Positions 32,369-41,353 of a stretch of DNA of 64,000 nucleotides are shown piece by piece. Source of the stretch: Paenibacillus sanguinis 2301083 = DSM 16941 (GTDB lineage: Bacteria; Bacillota; Bacilli; Paenibacillales; Paenibacillaceae); the NCBI RefSeq assembly GCF_000374825.1, contig NZ_KB895376.1:437460-501459 (forward strand). The letters are read 5' to 3'. The notes beneath the pieces were generated by a model. That model was given only the letters and a program-made list of their open reading frames with translations. It had not been told where the DNA came from and ran no database searches. The translations under genes were made by a program, and so were the position numbers. Numbering within the stretch: the first letter of the stretch is position 1; every line of letters begins with the position of its first letter.

Positions 32369-33781
32369 TTGAAACAATTCCTTGCCAAGCAGAAACCAGG
32401 ACTTCGATTAAGGCAAAAAAGCCATGCGCTTCTCGAAAAGCATTTGTCGGGCGAATCCATGGATTACCGTCAAATCATCGCCTTGTTCGTCCCCATTCTG
32501 ATAGATCAGGCTTTTATTGTCGGCCTCAATCTGGTTAATACTGCCATGATCAGTTCCTCGGGTGTGGCTGCTGTCAGTGCGGTCAACATTGTCGACTCTC
32601 TTAATATTTTCCTGATCAATGTATTTGTTGCGGTCGCCACCGGCGGCACAGTCCTGGTCGCCCAGTACAAGGGAAGCCGTAATGATCGCAACGTATCGCG
32701 CGCAGCGGCAGCTACCGTTACCACGGTCTCTCTGCTGTCTGTCGCGATCGCCTTGCTGCTGATCGCCTTCCACCAACCCGTGCTCAACTTGCTGTTCGGG
32801 GCGGCCTCGCCGGAGGTTCTGGAAAGCGCCCGCGTCTATCTCATCGGCAGCAGCATTTCTTATACGGGTCTGGCTATGGTTCAGGCGGTGTGCGCATCGT
32901 TGCGAGGCATCGGCAAGACCCGGGCCTCTCTGTTCCTGTCGCTGATCATGAACCTGCTGTATGTGCTGTTGAATGTCCTGTTCATTACCCTGCTCGATAT
33001 GGGTGTGCTCGGCATGACCCTGGCAGTGAATATTGCCCGGTATGTGGGAGCCGGATGTGCGTTGTACTATCTGTTCCGGGTAGAGACCTCGCTGCACTTG
33101 CATCTGCGTGACCTGGTCCAGTTCCCGATCGAAATGCTTCGTAAAATGCTGTTCATCGGGATTCCCTTTGCTGCGGAGCAGATGTTCTTTAATGGCGGCA
33201 AGCTGCTGACCCAAGTCTTCATCGTCAGTCTAGGCACCTACGCCATCGCCACCAATGCCATAGCCGGGGCACTGGCCGGGGTATTTCAAATTCCAGCCTC
33301 AGCCCTGTCGCTTACGATTGTCACCGTAGTGGGTCAGTGCATCGGGGGCGGCAACATCCGGGACGCCCGCAAGTTCATCAAGTCCTTCCTGTGGCTGGGC
33401 TCGATTTTTCTGGCCGTACTCAGTCTCATCCTGATGCCGTTCTTCTACCCACTGGTGCATCTCTTTGAGCCGCCAGCGGAAATCATTGGCGACATCTTCC
33501 TAGTGCTGCTGGTCAGCCTGATTGCCCAGCTTCCGCTCTGGCCAATTAGCTTCATTTTGCCTTCGGCCCTGCGGGCAGCCGGAGATTCGCGGTTTACCTC
33601 CATCTCCTCCATGCTGACCATGTGGCTGTTCCGCGTCATCTTCGGCTACGTCCTCGGGATTACCTTCGGGTTAGGCATTCTCGGCGTCTGGCTGGCGATG
33701 TGCAGCGAGTGGGGTGTCCGCGGGCTGATCTTCCTCTGGCGGTTCCGCGGGGAGAAATGGTATGCTCATAAGCTAATATAA
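32369..33781 (+). CDS. MATE-family efflux transporter
   Basis: The 470-residue protein has 12 membrane helices in two MATE halves. Typical regions are the first helix pair (QIIALFVPILIDQAFIVGLNLVNTAMIS), TGGTVLVAQYKGSRN, and GIPFAAEQMFFNGGKL at the start of the second half. It exports drugs or toxic metabolites by Na+ or H+ antiport. The start is probably the TTG at 32369, giving a basic N-terminal tail; the ATG at 32459 is an alternative, and neither has a strong ribosome binding site. A repeat hairpin lies just upstream. Confidence 0.9.
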   Translation: MKQFLAKQKPGLRLRQKSHALLEKHLSGESMDYRQIIALFVPILIDQAFIVGLNLVNTAMISSSGVAAVSAVNIVDSLNIFLINVFVAVATGGTVLVAQYKGSRNDRNVSRAAAATVTTVSLLSVAIALLLIAFHQPVLNLLFGAASPEVLESARVYLIGSSISYTGLAMVQAVCASLRGIGKTRASLFLSLIMNLLYVLLNVLFITLLDMGVLGMTLAVNIARYVGAGCALYYLFRVETSLHLHLRDLVQFPIEMLRKMLFIGIPFAAEQMFFNGGKLLTQVFIVSLGTYAIATNAIAGALAGVFQIPASALSLTIVTVVGQCIGGGNIRDARKFIKSFLWLGSIFLAVLSLILMPFFYPLVHLFEPPAEIIGDIFLVLLVSLIAQLPLWPISFILPSALRAAGDSRFTSISSMLTMWLFRVIFGYVLGITFGLGILGVWLAMCSEWGVRGLIFLWRFRGEKWYAHKLI

Positions 33782-33834
33782 GAGAATCTTGAGTTCAGCC
33801 GGGCCAGGCGCATGCTCCCGCAGTCATCCTAAAA

Positions 33835-33870
33835 AAATCCCCCGTCTCTATCTAAAGAGGCGGGGGATTT
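33835..33870. terminator. bidirectional terminator between MATE and FMN reductase
   Basis: Perfect AAATCCCCCG/CGGGGGATTT arms with an inner CTCT/AGAG stem. On the minus strand it runs into seven T, on the plus strand only into ATTT. Confidence 0.85.
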
Positions 33871-33898
33871 GAAGTTGTTTCTGATCAACGCCCGTTTT

Positions 33899-34438
33899 TT
33901 AACGCAGAGTTTTCAAAGCGCCGCCCCAAGCATTCACTTGGTCCAGCATTTCTTTCAAGTTTGTCAAATGCAATTCGGCAGGCTTGAACGTGCTGGCATT
34001 CTCAAAATCAGTAAACAGAGACAGAGCCACATGTACACGTACGTCTCCCACCAGCAATTCACCCAAAATGCCGCGCAGATGTTCAGCCGCACGAGCCCCA
34101 CCTACGGAGCCGTAACTAACGATCCCGGCGGATTTGTTGTTCCATGCCTCACGAGCATAGTCCAGGGCATTCTTCAAGGCAGCAGAGATACTGTGATTAT
34201 ATTCTTGCACAATGAATACGAAGCCATCCAGGCTGTTCAGCTTGGCATTCCAGGCCGCAGCTTGCTCGGAAGCATCCGCTTCACCAAGCAATGGCAGCTT
34301 GTAATCAGCGATATCAACAATCTCATAGTTGGCGTCGCCACGGGCATCTGCATGCTTCTTAACCCATTCTCCTACTTGCGGACTAACCCGGCCTTCGCGT
34401 GTGCTCCCCAAAATGATTCCGATATTCAACTTCGACAT
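33899..34438 (-). CDS. NAD(P)H-dependent FMN reductase
   Basis: The 179-residue flavodoxin-fold protein has the FMN phosphate loop GIILGSTREGRVSPQV (about 7-22) and FVFIVQEYNHSISAALKNALDY (in parts) of the YieF/azoreductase-like family. It reduces flavins, quinones or azo compounds. The start 34438 has GGAGG 8 nt upstream; the frame open to 34495 adds an unlikely leader. A consensus promoter at 34567-34595 overlaps the palindrome AGTAACTTACT, suggesting control by a redox- or quinone-sensing regulator. Confidence 0.9.
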   Translation of the reverse strand: MSKLNIGIILGSTREGRVSPQVGEWVKKHADARGDANYEIVDIADYKLPLLGEADASEQAAAWNAKLNSLDGFVFIVQEYNHSISAALKNALDYAREAWNNKSAGIVSYGSVGGARAAEHLRGILGELLVGDVRVHVALSLFTDFENASTFKPAELHLTNLKEMLDQVNAWGGALKTLR

Positions 34439-34566
34439 GACTTTTTCCTCCTCGATATTGGTAGACCTACTAAATAACTTACCCAAAAAACCCATCCGTC
34501 ACACCACCAGCATATTTCTTTTAACTTCTCCAATAACTTTAATATGAATTATTTGAATGTGAGATT

Positions 34567-34605
34567 ATCATACTTTCTTTGGTTTCGTTTGTCAAGTAAC
34601 TTACT
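34567..34605 (-). promoter_or_regulatory. promoter with overlapping palindrome, FMN reductase
   Basis: Minus-strand TTGACA (34595-34590), 17 nt, TATGAT (34572-34567). The odd palindrome AGTAACTTACT (34595-34605) abuts the -35, and the motif TAACTTAC recurs at 34475-34482 in the leader. Such an arrangement fits a repressor with two sites. Confidence 0.65.
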
Positions 34606-34641
34606 AAAAGTTTGTGAAATTATTTTTGTAAGGTCTCTTTC

Positions 34642-34670
34642 TTGTGGAAAAATACGCCCTGGCTTAGAAT
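34642..34670 (+). promoter_or_regulatory. promoter of the two-component operon
   Basis: TTGTGG (34642-34647), 17 nt, TAGAAT (34665-34670), 33 nt upstream of the response regulator ATG. Confidence 0.55.
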
Positions 34671-34703
34671 AGGGATAAATTCGGAGCAGGAAGAGGCGAA
34701 ATT

Positions 34704-35411
34704 ATGGAAGGCAAAATATTCATGGTTGAGGATGACCCCGCCATCAGCACGATGGTTCAGGATTACTTGACCAAGGAGGGTTATGACATCACCCTCGTCA
34801 GTGACGGCGAACAAGCACTTCAGCAATTCGCACCGGGCAGCTACGACTTAGTACTGCTTGATCTTATGCTGCCTAAACGGAGCGGGCTGGAAGTATTAGA
34901 GCATATTCGCCGACTTAGCCGGGTCCCCATTCTGATTTTGTCCGCCAAGGACAACGAGGTCGATAAAGCACTGGGCTTGCGGATTGGCGCAGATGATTAC
35001 ATCGCCAAGCCCTTCTCATTAATGGAATTGGCTGCGCGTGTCCAAGCCTCTATCCGCCGGGCGACCCTGTATACCAGTCAGGAGCAGGCGGAGCAAAGCC
35101 CTACACCGCGATTGCTGTCCTTGGGCGACTTGACGGTTGACCCTGATAATTTTACGGTAACAAAACGCGATCAGGAGATTTTACTTACCCCCAAGGAGTT
35201 TCAAATCTTGAAGCTGTTCCTTCAGCATCCGACCCGAGTATATACCAAGGCCATGCTGTATCAGCAGGTTTGGAACGAGGAATACTACAATGACGACAAC
35301 GTTATTAATGTACATATGAGAAGACTGCGTGAGAAAATTGAGGACGACCCTTCACATCCCCGGTATATTCGGACCTTATGGGGCATCGGTTATCGACTGG
35401 GGGAAGGGTGA
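34704..35411 (+). CDS. OmpR-family response regulator
   Basis: The 235-residue regulator has an N-terminal receiver with acidic pocket Glu9/Asp10/Asp11, phosphoacceptor Asp53 (LVLLDLMLPK) and Lys in ILSAKD. An OmpR/PhoB winged helix with LTPKEFQILKLFLQHP and NVINVHMRRLREKIE occupies about 135-232. It is followed after 1 nt by its histidine kinase and then by an ABC transporter, the usual arrangement for peptide-antibiotic sensing and resistance in Bacillota. Confidence 0.93.
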   Translation: MEGKIFMVEDDPAISTMVQDYLTKEGYDITLVSDGEQALQQFAPGSYDLVLLDLMLPKRSGLEVLEHIRRLSRVPILILSAKDNEVDKALGLRIGADDYIAKPFSLMELAARVQASIRRATLYTSQEQAEQSPTPRLLSLGDLTVDPDNFTVTKRDQEILLTPKEFQILKLFLQHPTRVYTKAMLYQQVWNEEYYNDDNVINVHMRRLREKIEDDPSHPRYIRTLWGIGYRLGEG

Positions 35412-35412
35412 A

Positions 35413-36378
35413 ATGACAGAATACTCCTGGCTGCCATGGCTGCTGCTGATTCCTCTCATCATACTCGCGATGCTGTATTCTCACCAATATAGGACAACCC
35501 GCACGTTGCGCAGGGAGCTTACTTATATCCATAAGAAGCTGCTGCCTTTCACCGATGCCCGCAAGCCCCTGACCCAGGAGCGCATTCTTACGGTAACCCC
35601 TCTGCCTGAGCTGCGAGAGCTGCTGCAGGCCATTAACGCTCTGCTGGACCGGGCAGGTCAATCCGCAGCAGATTATGCGGGTACAGAGCGGGCGATGCGG
35701 AGGATGTTATCCAATGTGTCTCATGACTTGAAAACCCCGCTGACCGTCATTATGGGCTACGCCGAAATGCTCTCCCAGCAAAAGGACCTTTCTGAAGATG
35801 AACAGCAGCGTATGCTTGGAGAAATACACAGGAAAACCGTACAGGTCCACCAGCTCATCAATACCTTCTTCGACCTGGCACGGCTGGAGTCCGGGGATCT
35901 GGACATTCCTTTATCCGTTATAGATGCCGGAGAGATTAGCCGCCAGCGCATTCTTGCCTATTTCGACCTGCTGTCAGAGCAGGGCTTCCAGGTAAATATC
36001 CAATTGCCGGAGCATCCAGTATGGGTCTACGGCAATGCAGAGGCCCTATCCCGAATCCTGGACAACCTGCTATCCAACGCCATGCGCTATGGGGCTGACG
36101 GGCGCTACCTCGGCCTGTTGCTTGAAGAGGATGAGAGGGAAGTTCGCATTCAGGTCATCGACCGGGGCCGAGGAATTTCACCCAAGGAACAGTCCCGTGT
36201 GTTTGAGCGGATGTACACCATGGAGGATTCACGCAATCGCAACATCCATGGCAGCGGTTTGGGTCTGACCATCGCCAAGCGGTTAGCCGAACGGTTGGAC
36301 GGCAGGCTTGAACTGGAGAGCACGCCGGACGTTCACACCTGCTTCACCCTCGTGTTGCCCCGCTCAGAGCGGGCCTGA
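35413..36378 (+). CDS. sensor histidine kinase, short-sensor type
   Basis: The 321-residue kinase starts at 35413, with GGAAGGGTG upstream, one base after the regulator's stop. It has one clear N-terminal membrane helix (LPWLLLIPLIILAMLY, about 7-22) and almost no outside domain. The HisKA H-box is SNVSHDLKTPLTVIMGYAEM (phospho-His near 106). The ATPase has N-box LDNLLSNAMRYG and G-boxes DRGRGIS and GSGLGLTIAKR. Kinases lacking an extracellular sensor usually rely on a partner transporter for detection, which fits the ABC genes that follow. Confidence 0.92.
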   Translation: MTEYSWLPWLLLIPLIILAMLYSHQYRTTRTLRRELTYIHKKLLPFTDARKPLTQERILTVTPLPELRELLQAINALLDRAGQSAADYAGTERAMRRMLSNVSHDLKTPLTVIMGYAEMLSQQKDLSEDEQQRMLGEIHRKTVQVHQLINTFFDLARLESGDLDIPLSVIDAGEISRQRILAYFDLLSEQGFQVNIQLPEHPVWVYGNAEALSRILDNLLSNAMRYGADGRYLGLLLEEDEREVRIQVIDRGRGISPKEQSRVFERMYTMEDSRNRNIHGSGLGLTIAKRLAERLDGRLELESTPDVHTCFTLVLPRSERA

Positions 36379-36516
36379 TTAGATTGCATTTCCTTTCCTT
36401 ATAGCAGCCAGGCCCCCGGTTGATTGGCCAACTTAAGAAATAAGTAAGAAGTCCGAAATAGAAAAGAGAGTTTCCCCCGTTACGATAGGAATAGATAAAG
36501 CAAAGGGAGTGAAACC

Positions 36517-37449
36517 ATGAAGGAATTAGTCAGAACCAGGCAGCTCACGAAAAGCTACGGACCTGCGGAAGTCGTGTCAGGAGTTAACATGAATTTGCGT
36601 CGTGGCGAGATTTACGGGTTCCTTGGACCTAACGGAGCCGGTAAATCGACGGTAATGAAAATGCTGCTCGGCCTGGTCAAGCCGACAAGCGGCGAGATTG
36701 AGATATTTGGCGAAAAGCTGTTGCCAGGTTCTACAGAGCATCTGAAGCGCATGGGTCATATCATTGAAACGCCGGTCTTTTATGAAAAGCTGACCGCTGA
36801 GCAAAATTTGGAGCTACATGCCGAATACATGGGATATTATAGGAAAGAGAGCATTCAGGAGGCGCTGGAAATGGTGCAACTGGCGGGAACTCATGACAAG
36901 CCAGTGAAACAGTTCTCCCTGGGCATGAAGCAACGGCTGGGCATTGCCCGGGCCATTGCTACCCGACCTGAATTGCTGCTGCTGGATGAACCGATCAATG
37001 GGCTTGATCCGGAAGGCATTCAAGCAATGCGCCAGCTCTTTGTCCGGATTCGCGACGAATGGGGCACAGCGATCCTGATCTCCAGCCACCTGCTCTCCGA
37101 AGTTGAACAAGTGGCGGATACGATTGGCGTCATTGATCGTGGATACTTGCTGCGGGAGGTATCCATGGACACGGTTCATTCCTCCACTACCGAATATGTA
37201 GAGATCGTAACCTCTAACGTTAGTCTCGCTGCTTTTGTCCTGGTGGATACGCTGGATATTGAAAATATCAAGCAAATGGGTGATAACACCATTCGCATCT
37301 ATGATGCCAAGCTGTCTCCCGAGGCTTTGGCCAAAGCGCTGATTGCCAACGATGTGCCCATCCAGTCCATCAACCGCAAGCATCACAGCCTGGAGGAATA
37401 TTTCTTCGATATGATTAAAGGAGGTCATCAGCATGTGGCAGCTCATTAA
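36517..37449 (+). CDS. BcrA-type ABC transporter ATPase
   Basis: The 310-residue ATPase has Walker A GPNGAGKSTVMKM (near 38-50), signature FSLGMKQRLGIARA and Walker B LLLLDEPINGLDPEG. The BcrA-like C-terminal extension (about 220-310) ends in the LEEYFFDMI motif. It drives an ABC-2 permease that removes membrane-active peptides such as lantibiotics or bacitracin-like compounds. It lies 138 nt after the kinase gene, possibly with its own promoter, and overlaps the permease gene by 17 nt. Confidence 0.92.
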   Translation: MKELVRTRQLTKSYGPAEVVSGVNMNLRRGEIYGFLGPNGAGKSTVMKMLLGLVKPTSGEIEIFGEKLLPGSTEHLKRMGHIIETPVFYEKLTAEQNLELHAEYMGYYRKESIQEALEMVQLAGTHDKPVKQFSLGMKQRLGIARAIATRPELLLLDEPINGLDPEGIQAMRQLFVRIRDEWGTAILISSHLLSEVEQVADTIGVIDRGYLLREVSMDTVHSSTTEYVEIVTSNVSLAAFVLVDTLDIENIKQMGDNTIRIYDAKLSPEALAKALIANDVPIQSINRKHHSLEEYFFDMIKGGHQHVAAH

Positions 37450-38128
37450 GCTGGAGCTTAAGAAAGGACGCTTTGACAGCTACGTCTGGGGATCTATCGT
37501 TACTTATGTGATCATTGCCGGGCTGGCAGGGATTATGTATTTTGTCGGAGGGTCAGGCCTAGAGGAGCCTGACTTCACAACGATACCCGAAATGCTGGCA
37601 TTTATTGATCTGATGGTTAGAGCCACCTTCATCATCTATGCTTCCGTATTATTGTCCAAGCTGGTGATTAATGAGTTTAAGGATAAAACGATTGCCCTGA
37701 TGTTCTCTTACCCTATCAGTCGTAAGAAGCTGATCTTCGTCAAGCTGGCAATGGTGTTCGTCTGGACCTTCGCTAATGTTGTTATTGCTAATCTGTTGAT
37801 CGACGCGCTGTTTGTCGCAATCAACTCCGTGGTCGGATATATACCCGGCTCTCTTACCACGGAATTACTGTTTAGCCACGGACTTCATGTGCTGATGCAA
37901 GCCTTCGGAGCTGCCGGAATGAGCCTGCTGCCTTTGGTCATCGGACTGCCTAAGAAGTCCGTTCCTATGACCATCATCTCATCCATCGTTATCGTCTTAC
38001 TCGTGTGCTCCAACAACTCTGGCTTTACACTCAGCTCGATCATTGCCATCCCGTTGTCACTGTCTGTGCTGGGCATCATTATTACCTGCTTCAGCTTCCG
38101 CAATATCGACCGGGTAGACGTTGGGTAA
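37433..38128 (+). CDS. ABC-2 type permease, six helices
   Basis: The 231-residue membrane protein has six predicted helices, and the cytoplasmic NEFKDKTIALMFSYPISRKKLIFVK loop (in parts) that is typical of BcrB/YhaQ-type ABC-2 permeases. It forms the membrane part of the transporter with the ATPase encoded just upstream; the genes overlap. A strong terminator ends the operon. Confidence 0.9.
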   Translation: MWQLIKLELKKGRFDSYVWGSIVTYVIIAGLAGIMYFVGGSGLEEPDFTTIPEMLAFIDLMVRATFIIYASVLLSKLVINEFKDKTIALMFSYPISRKKLIFVKLAMVFVWTFANVVIANLLIDALFVAINSVVGYIPGSLTTELLFSHGLHVLMQAFGAAGMSLLPLVIGLPKKSVPMTIISSIVIVLLVCSNNSGFTLSSIIAIPLSLSVLGIIITCFSFRNIDRVDVG

Positions 38129-38137
38129 GCACAAAAT

Positions 38138-38177
38138 AAAGCGCAAGCTTGATGGAACTCCTCCAAGCTTGCGCTTT
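38138..38177. terminator. bidirectional terminator
   Basis: Perfect 14-bp arms AAAGCGCAAGCTTG / CAAGCTTGCGCTTT, 12-nt loop, running into TTTTTA on the plus strand. It lies between the convergent ABC permease and GH94 genes. Confidence 0.88.
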
Positions 38178-38201
38178 TTATCTCATCTCTTTTAATTAGC
38201 C

Positions 38202-40586
38202 CTAGCCTTCCAGCGGCAGCTTCGCCAACACCTGGTACTCCCGGCCCTGCTGCACATCTCGCAGTATGCCATCCTTTACCTGCTGACCATCCACATAAAC
38301 CTCCACAGATGCCGCACCGGCTTCCCGCTTCATTTCAACATGCAGTGTCGCTCCGCGGAAGCTGCGAGTTACCTTGGCTGCTGGCCAGGTATTTGGCAAC
38401 TGCGGACGAATGTGAATACCGCCCTTGGTCCCCTGTAAGCCAAACAATCCATCGATCAGGCAGCGGTACACCCACGGCACCGTTCCCGTATTAAACAGGT
38501 GGCTGGAGCGCCCTGCTGTGCGTGGAAATTGACGGTAAGCCCCCCGATAATAGTTCGGGATGAAGATCGGAAGCTGGCCGCGCTGAACCATGTCGTCCCG
38601 ATCTGGTCCAGGCAGCATCTTGCGCAGCAACCGGAACGCATCCTCTTGCTCGCCTACCGTATACAAAGCATAAATGTAAAAGGCAGCAGCGTGATTATAG
38701 ACAGCCCCGTTCTCGGCCGAGCCCGGATGCTTTTGGGTCACACGTCCCACGTCCTCCCGCATCGCGGTATAGGAAGGAGCCAGCTTCTCCACACCATATG
38801 GCGTCTCCAATTGCTCCCGTACAGCCCGCATCAGCTTCTCCTGCTTGTCGGCATCAGCAGCGCCGCTAAGAAGCGACCAGCCTTGCGGGTTGATGAAGAT
38901 GCGGCCTTCCTTGTCCGTGCTGATCCCGAATACAACATTATCGTCTGTAATGCCCCGGGCATACCACTCTCCATCCCACAGATAACGGTTGACAACCTCA
39001 TTCGTCTCCTGCGCAGCAGAACGGTAAGCTTTCGCTTGCTCAGCCTGGCCATTTTGTTCACAAACATCGGCCCACACCTGGAATGCATAGGCAGTAGCGA
39101 TCGTTAGCCATCCTGAGACGCCTTTGCCTTTGTACCCCACCATATTCATGGGGTCACACCAGTCCCCTTGATTGATGTAATTCAATCCCCGCTCGTCACG
39201 ATCATGCATCAGCCAGCGCATGGCGCGATCCACATGCTCGTACACCGGGGTCACTTCCTCACCGCCGGCATATGGGACTTGTTCTTCCAAAATTGAATAG
39301 TCTCCCGTCTCATCGAGATACGTGGCGAGACAAATAGGCAACCAGACACAGTGATCTGTATGCGGTACCTGATTAATATATTTCAATTCGGCATCCGAGT
39401 GCAGCACAATGCCATCCGGCATCGCTCCGCTCGCTTCCTGCTGGCTCATTGCCGTCAGGAAGGACGCCCGCGCAACCTTTGGCTTGATATAGCTCATGCC
39501 CATATGGTCCTGCAAATAGTTACGGGTCTGCGGGTCAGTGGTTAGCCGGTTCGTCTGACCGTGATAATAAATTTGCCGCGGCAGCCAATGGTTGACGAAG
39601 TTGTCCAAATCGGAATCAGGTGTACTGATAGTCAGGCACCCTTGGCCCTCCCGGATATACTGGTCATATTCTTGCAAGGCTGCGTTAAAGCCATCCTCGC
39701 CCATCTCCCGGCCAAACAGGAAATACGTCTCGCGAATCTGGGCAATCTGCTCTTCATCCTGCGCAGGACCAAACAAGAAACGATACTCTTTCTCTTCTCC
39801 CAGGGCCAATTCCAGACGATATTGCATCACCGCCACCGGTGTCTCGTACCGGGCATCGCCACCAGATAACTCTTCTTGAAGGAGTCCAGACGGCATGGTA
39901 ATGCCACCCTCGCCTTCAAATGCCTCTTGGCATACTTCCCAGGAGGTTGGCGATTGTTCGGCAATCAGAAAGGTTTTATCACGGAAATTTTTAATTTTAT
40001 CGTAATCCTGATATTTCTGGTACGGGGTCACGGCAGAGCATACAATAGCCTGCAGCTCCTGAAGATATTCGCCCGCCTGGTTCATCCAGGACATATAACC
40101 TACGGTAAAGTACGGGTACACGCTTAACTTCTTCGTTGCTGGCGAGGTATTCTTGACCTTGATGCGCCAGAGCTCCAGCGGATCCTTCTTGGGCAAGCTG
40201 AGTGTCATTTCCACCTGTACGCCCTGATGCTCGACGGTCCAAACGATACGGCTCTTCCCGGCCGCGAAGCTATAGCTGTCTGTAGTTACGCGCACCGGCT
40301 CATAAGGGACCGAGAATACGCTTTCGGTGTTCTCATCTTTTACAAAAACAAAGCGGCCCGGATGATGAGCATAATAGGGCTGTTCCGGCTGCATGAATGT
40401 TTTGGCCTCCAGGTTGGGCGCATGGGAATACTTCGCCGGCTCCGGCTGCATAAATTGAGCCACCGCATAGCCACGGCAGTTCATGTGAATCATCATGGAT
40501 TCATTCCATAGAAAGCCCGAAGCCTTGGGCAATATTGTAGGGCTCAGCAGCTCATAAAATTCCTGATCCTCCGTTGCTCTGAACAT
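38202..40586 (-). CDS. GH94 glycoside phosphorylase (chitobiose/cellobiose type)
   Basis: The 794-residue enzyme has the GH94 layout: N-terminal beta-sandwich (about 1-280), linker helices, and an (alpha/alpha)6 barrel. The expected general acid is Asp478, in QGDWCDPMNMVGYKGKGVSG, and the phosphate-site region contains NGAVYNHAAAFYIYALY. It splits a beta-linked disaccharide with phosphate, giving a sugar 1-phosphate. The DWCDPMNMVG form is more like N,N'-diacetylchitobiose phosphorylase than cellobiose phosphorylase, but the choice is not certain. There is no signal peptide, so it acts in the cytosol on imported sugar. Its promoter carries a GntR-like palindrome at 40615-40630. Confidence 0.88.
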   Translation of the reverse strand: MFRATEDQEFYELLSPTILPKASGFLWNESMMIHMNCRGYAVAQFMQPEPAKYSHAPNLEAKTFMQPEQPYYAHHPGRFVFVKDENTESVFSVPYEPVRVTTDSYSFAAGKSRIVWTVEHQGVQVEMTLSLPKKDPLELWRIKVKNTSPATKKLSVYPYFTVGYMSWMNQAGEYLQELQAIVCSAVTPYQKYQDYDKIKNFRDKTFLIAEQSPTSWEVCQEAFEGEGGITMPSGLLQEELSGGDARYETPVAVMQYRLELALGEEKEYRFLFGPAQDEEQIAQIRETYFLFGREMGEDGFNAALQEYDQYIREGQGCLTISTPDSDLDNFVNHWLPRQIYYHGQTNRLTTDPQTRNYLQDHMGMSYIKPKVARASFLTAMSQQEASGAMPDGIVLHSDAELKYINQVPHTDHCVWLPICLATYLDETGDYSILEEQVPYAGGEEVTPVYEHVDRAMRWLMHDRDERGLNYINQGDWCDPMNMVGYKGKGVSGWLTIATAYAFQVWADVCEQNGQAEQAKAYRSAAQETNEVVNRYLWDGEWYARGITDDNVVFGISTDKEGRIFINPQGWSLLSGAADADKQEKLMRAVREQLETPYGVEKLAPSYTAMREDVGRVTQKHPGSAENGAVYNHAAAFYIYALYTVGEQEDAFRLLRKMLPGPDRDDMVQRGQLPIFIPNYYRGAYRQFPRTAGRSSHLFNTGTVPWVYRCLIDGLFGLQGTKGGIHIRPQLPNTWPAAKVTRSFRGATLHVEMKREAGAASVEVYVDGQQVKDGILRDVQQGREYQVLAKLPLEG

Positions 40587-40614
40587 CGTTAACCCTCTTT
40601 TCCTTAATATTGTG

Positions 40615-40637
40615 TACTTGTCGACAAGTATATTATA
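40615..40637 (-). promoter_or_regulatory. -10 box and 16-bp palindromic operator of the GH94 gene
   Basis: TACTTGTCGACAAGTA (40615-40630) is a perfect palindrome. It starts one base past the minus-strand TATAAT (40637-40632), so it covers the transcription start. It differs from the B. subtilis GntR operator ATACTTGTATACAAGTAT mainly in the central two bases. A GntR-family repressor is the best guess. Confidence 0.65.
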
Positions 40638-40718
40638 TATCGAAAGTATAACTGTAGTGAACCATAGAATTTTTCTTCGATACGCTTCGTGATTAAAAGC
40701 TGACCTTTTATATTGCCT

Positions 40719-41255
40719 CTAAGACTCGTAATTACTGAGCTTCCCTTCATACACCAGCTTCAGGCGCTCGCACTGCCGAAAATCATCGGGCGTCACCAGG
40801 GCGGGCAGCTTGTTCCAAAGCTTAATGCCGGAGCGCTCCAACACCTCAGCGACAAACTGGGAGCAAAAATACGAATTACTGAACTCGACAGGCTCCTTCA
40901 GGGCAATGCCAATGACACCAAGAATATTGTAGAGATATTTCTCCCGCTTGCGAATAAAGAGGTTCAGCACCCGCTCCATCTTCTCCACCTCGCGGCTTGT
41001 TACCCTCAGCTCGTAGATCACGCAGGTGGTATCAGGGTATTTGCTAAAGGTTCCGGTCTTGATGTCCTCCTTCACAAATCCGCCATTCAGCGGGTTGTTC
41101 GGGTTCTTCCGGCCAAAGCTGTAAAGCTCCGACAGCTCCCGGTTAAAGGAGATGGAAGCATGATTATATGGGGCTCTGGTATAGCCCTTAATCATTTTCG
41201 TGAATAACGTACCTGTATTCGTCAGCAAAATAAACACTGAACGTTGCTCTAACAT
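40719..41255 (-). CDS. permuted papain-like (NlpC/P60-type, YiiX-like) protein
   Basis: The 178-residue protein has the order of the circularly permuted papain fold: an early histidine in APYNHASISF (His31) and a late cysteine in NSYFCSQFVAEVL (Cys near 130). Such proteins are amidases, peptidases or acyltransferases acting on peptides or lipids. There is no signal peptide. It is a single gene, divergent from the CdsA-like gene. The substrate cannot be told from sequence. Confidence 0.75.
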   Translation of the reverse strand: MLEQRSVFILLTNTGTLFTKMIKGYTRAPYNHASISFNRELSELYSFGRKNPNNPLNGGFVKEDIKTGTFSKYPDTTCVIYELRVTSREVEKMERVLNLFIRKREKYLYNILGVIGIALKEPVEFSNSYFCSQFVAEVLERSGIKLWNKLPALVTPDDFRQCERLKLVYEGKLSNYES

Positions 41256-41353
41256 CGATGAAATCCCCTTATCAAGTATGGACTATTCCTCCATAATAAC
41301 ATATGATTCCTTTGGTGGAATCTACCTCCTGAGGGAAGCGGGCGACAGAAACA

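Noticed and set aside
32408-33214. 268-residue minus-strand open frame
   Set aside because: Antisense to the MATE gene; Gln/His/Asp-rich shadow translation.
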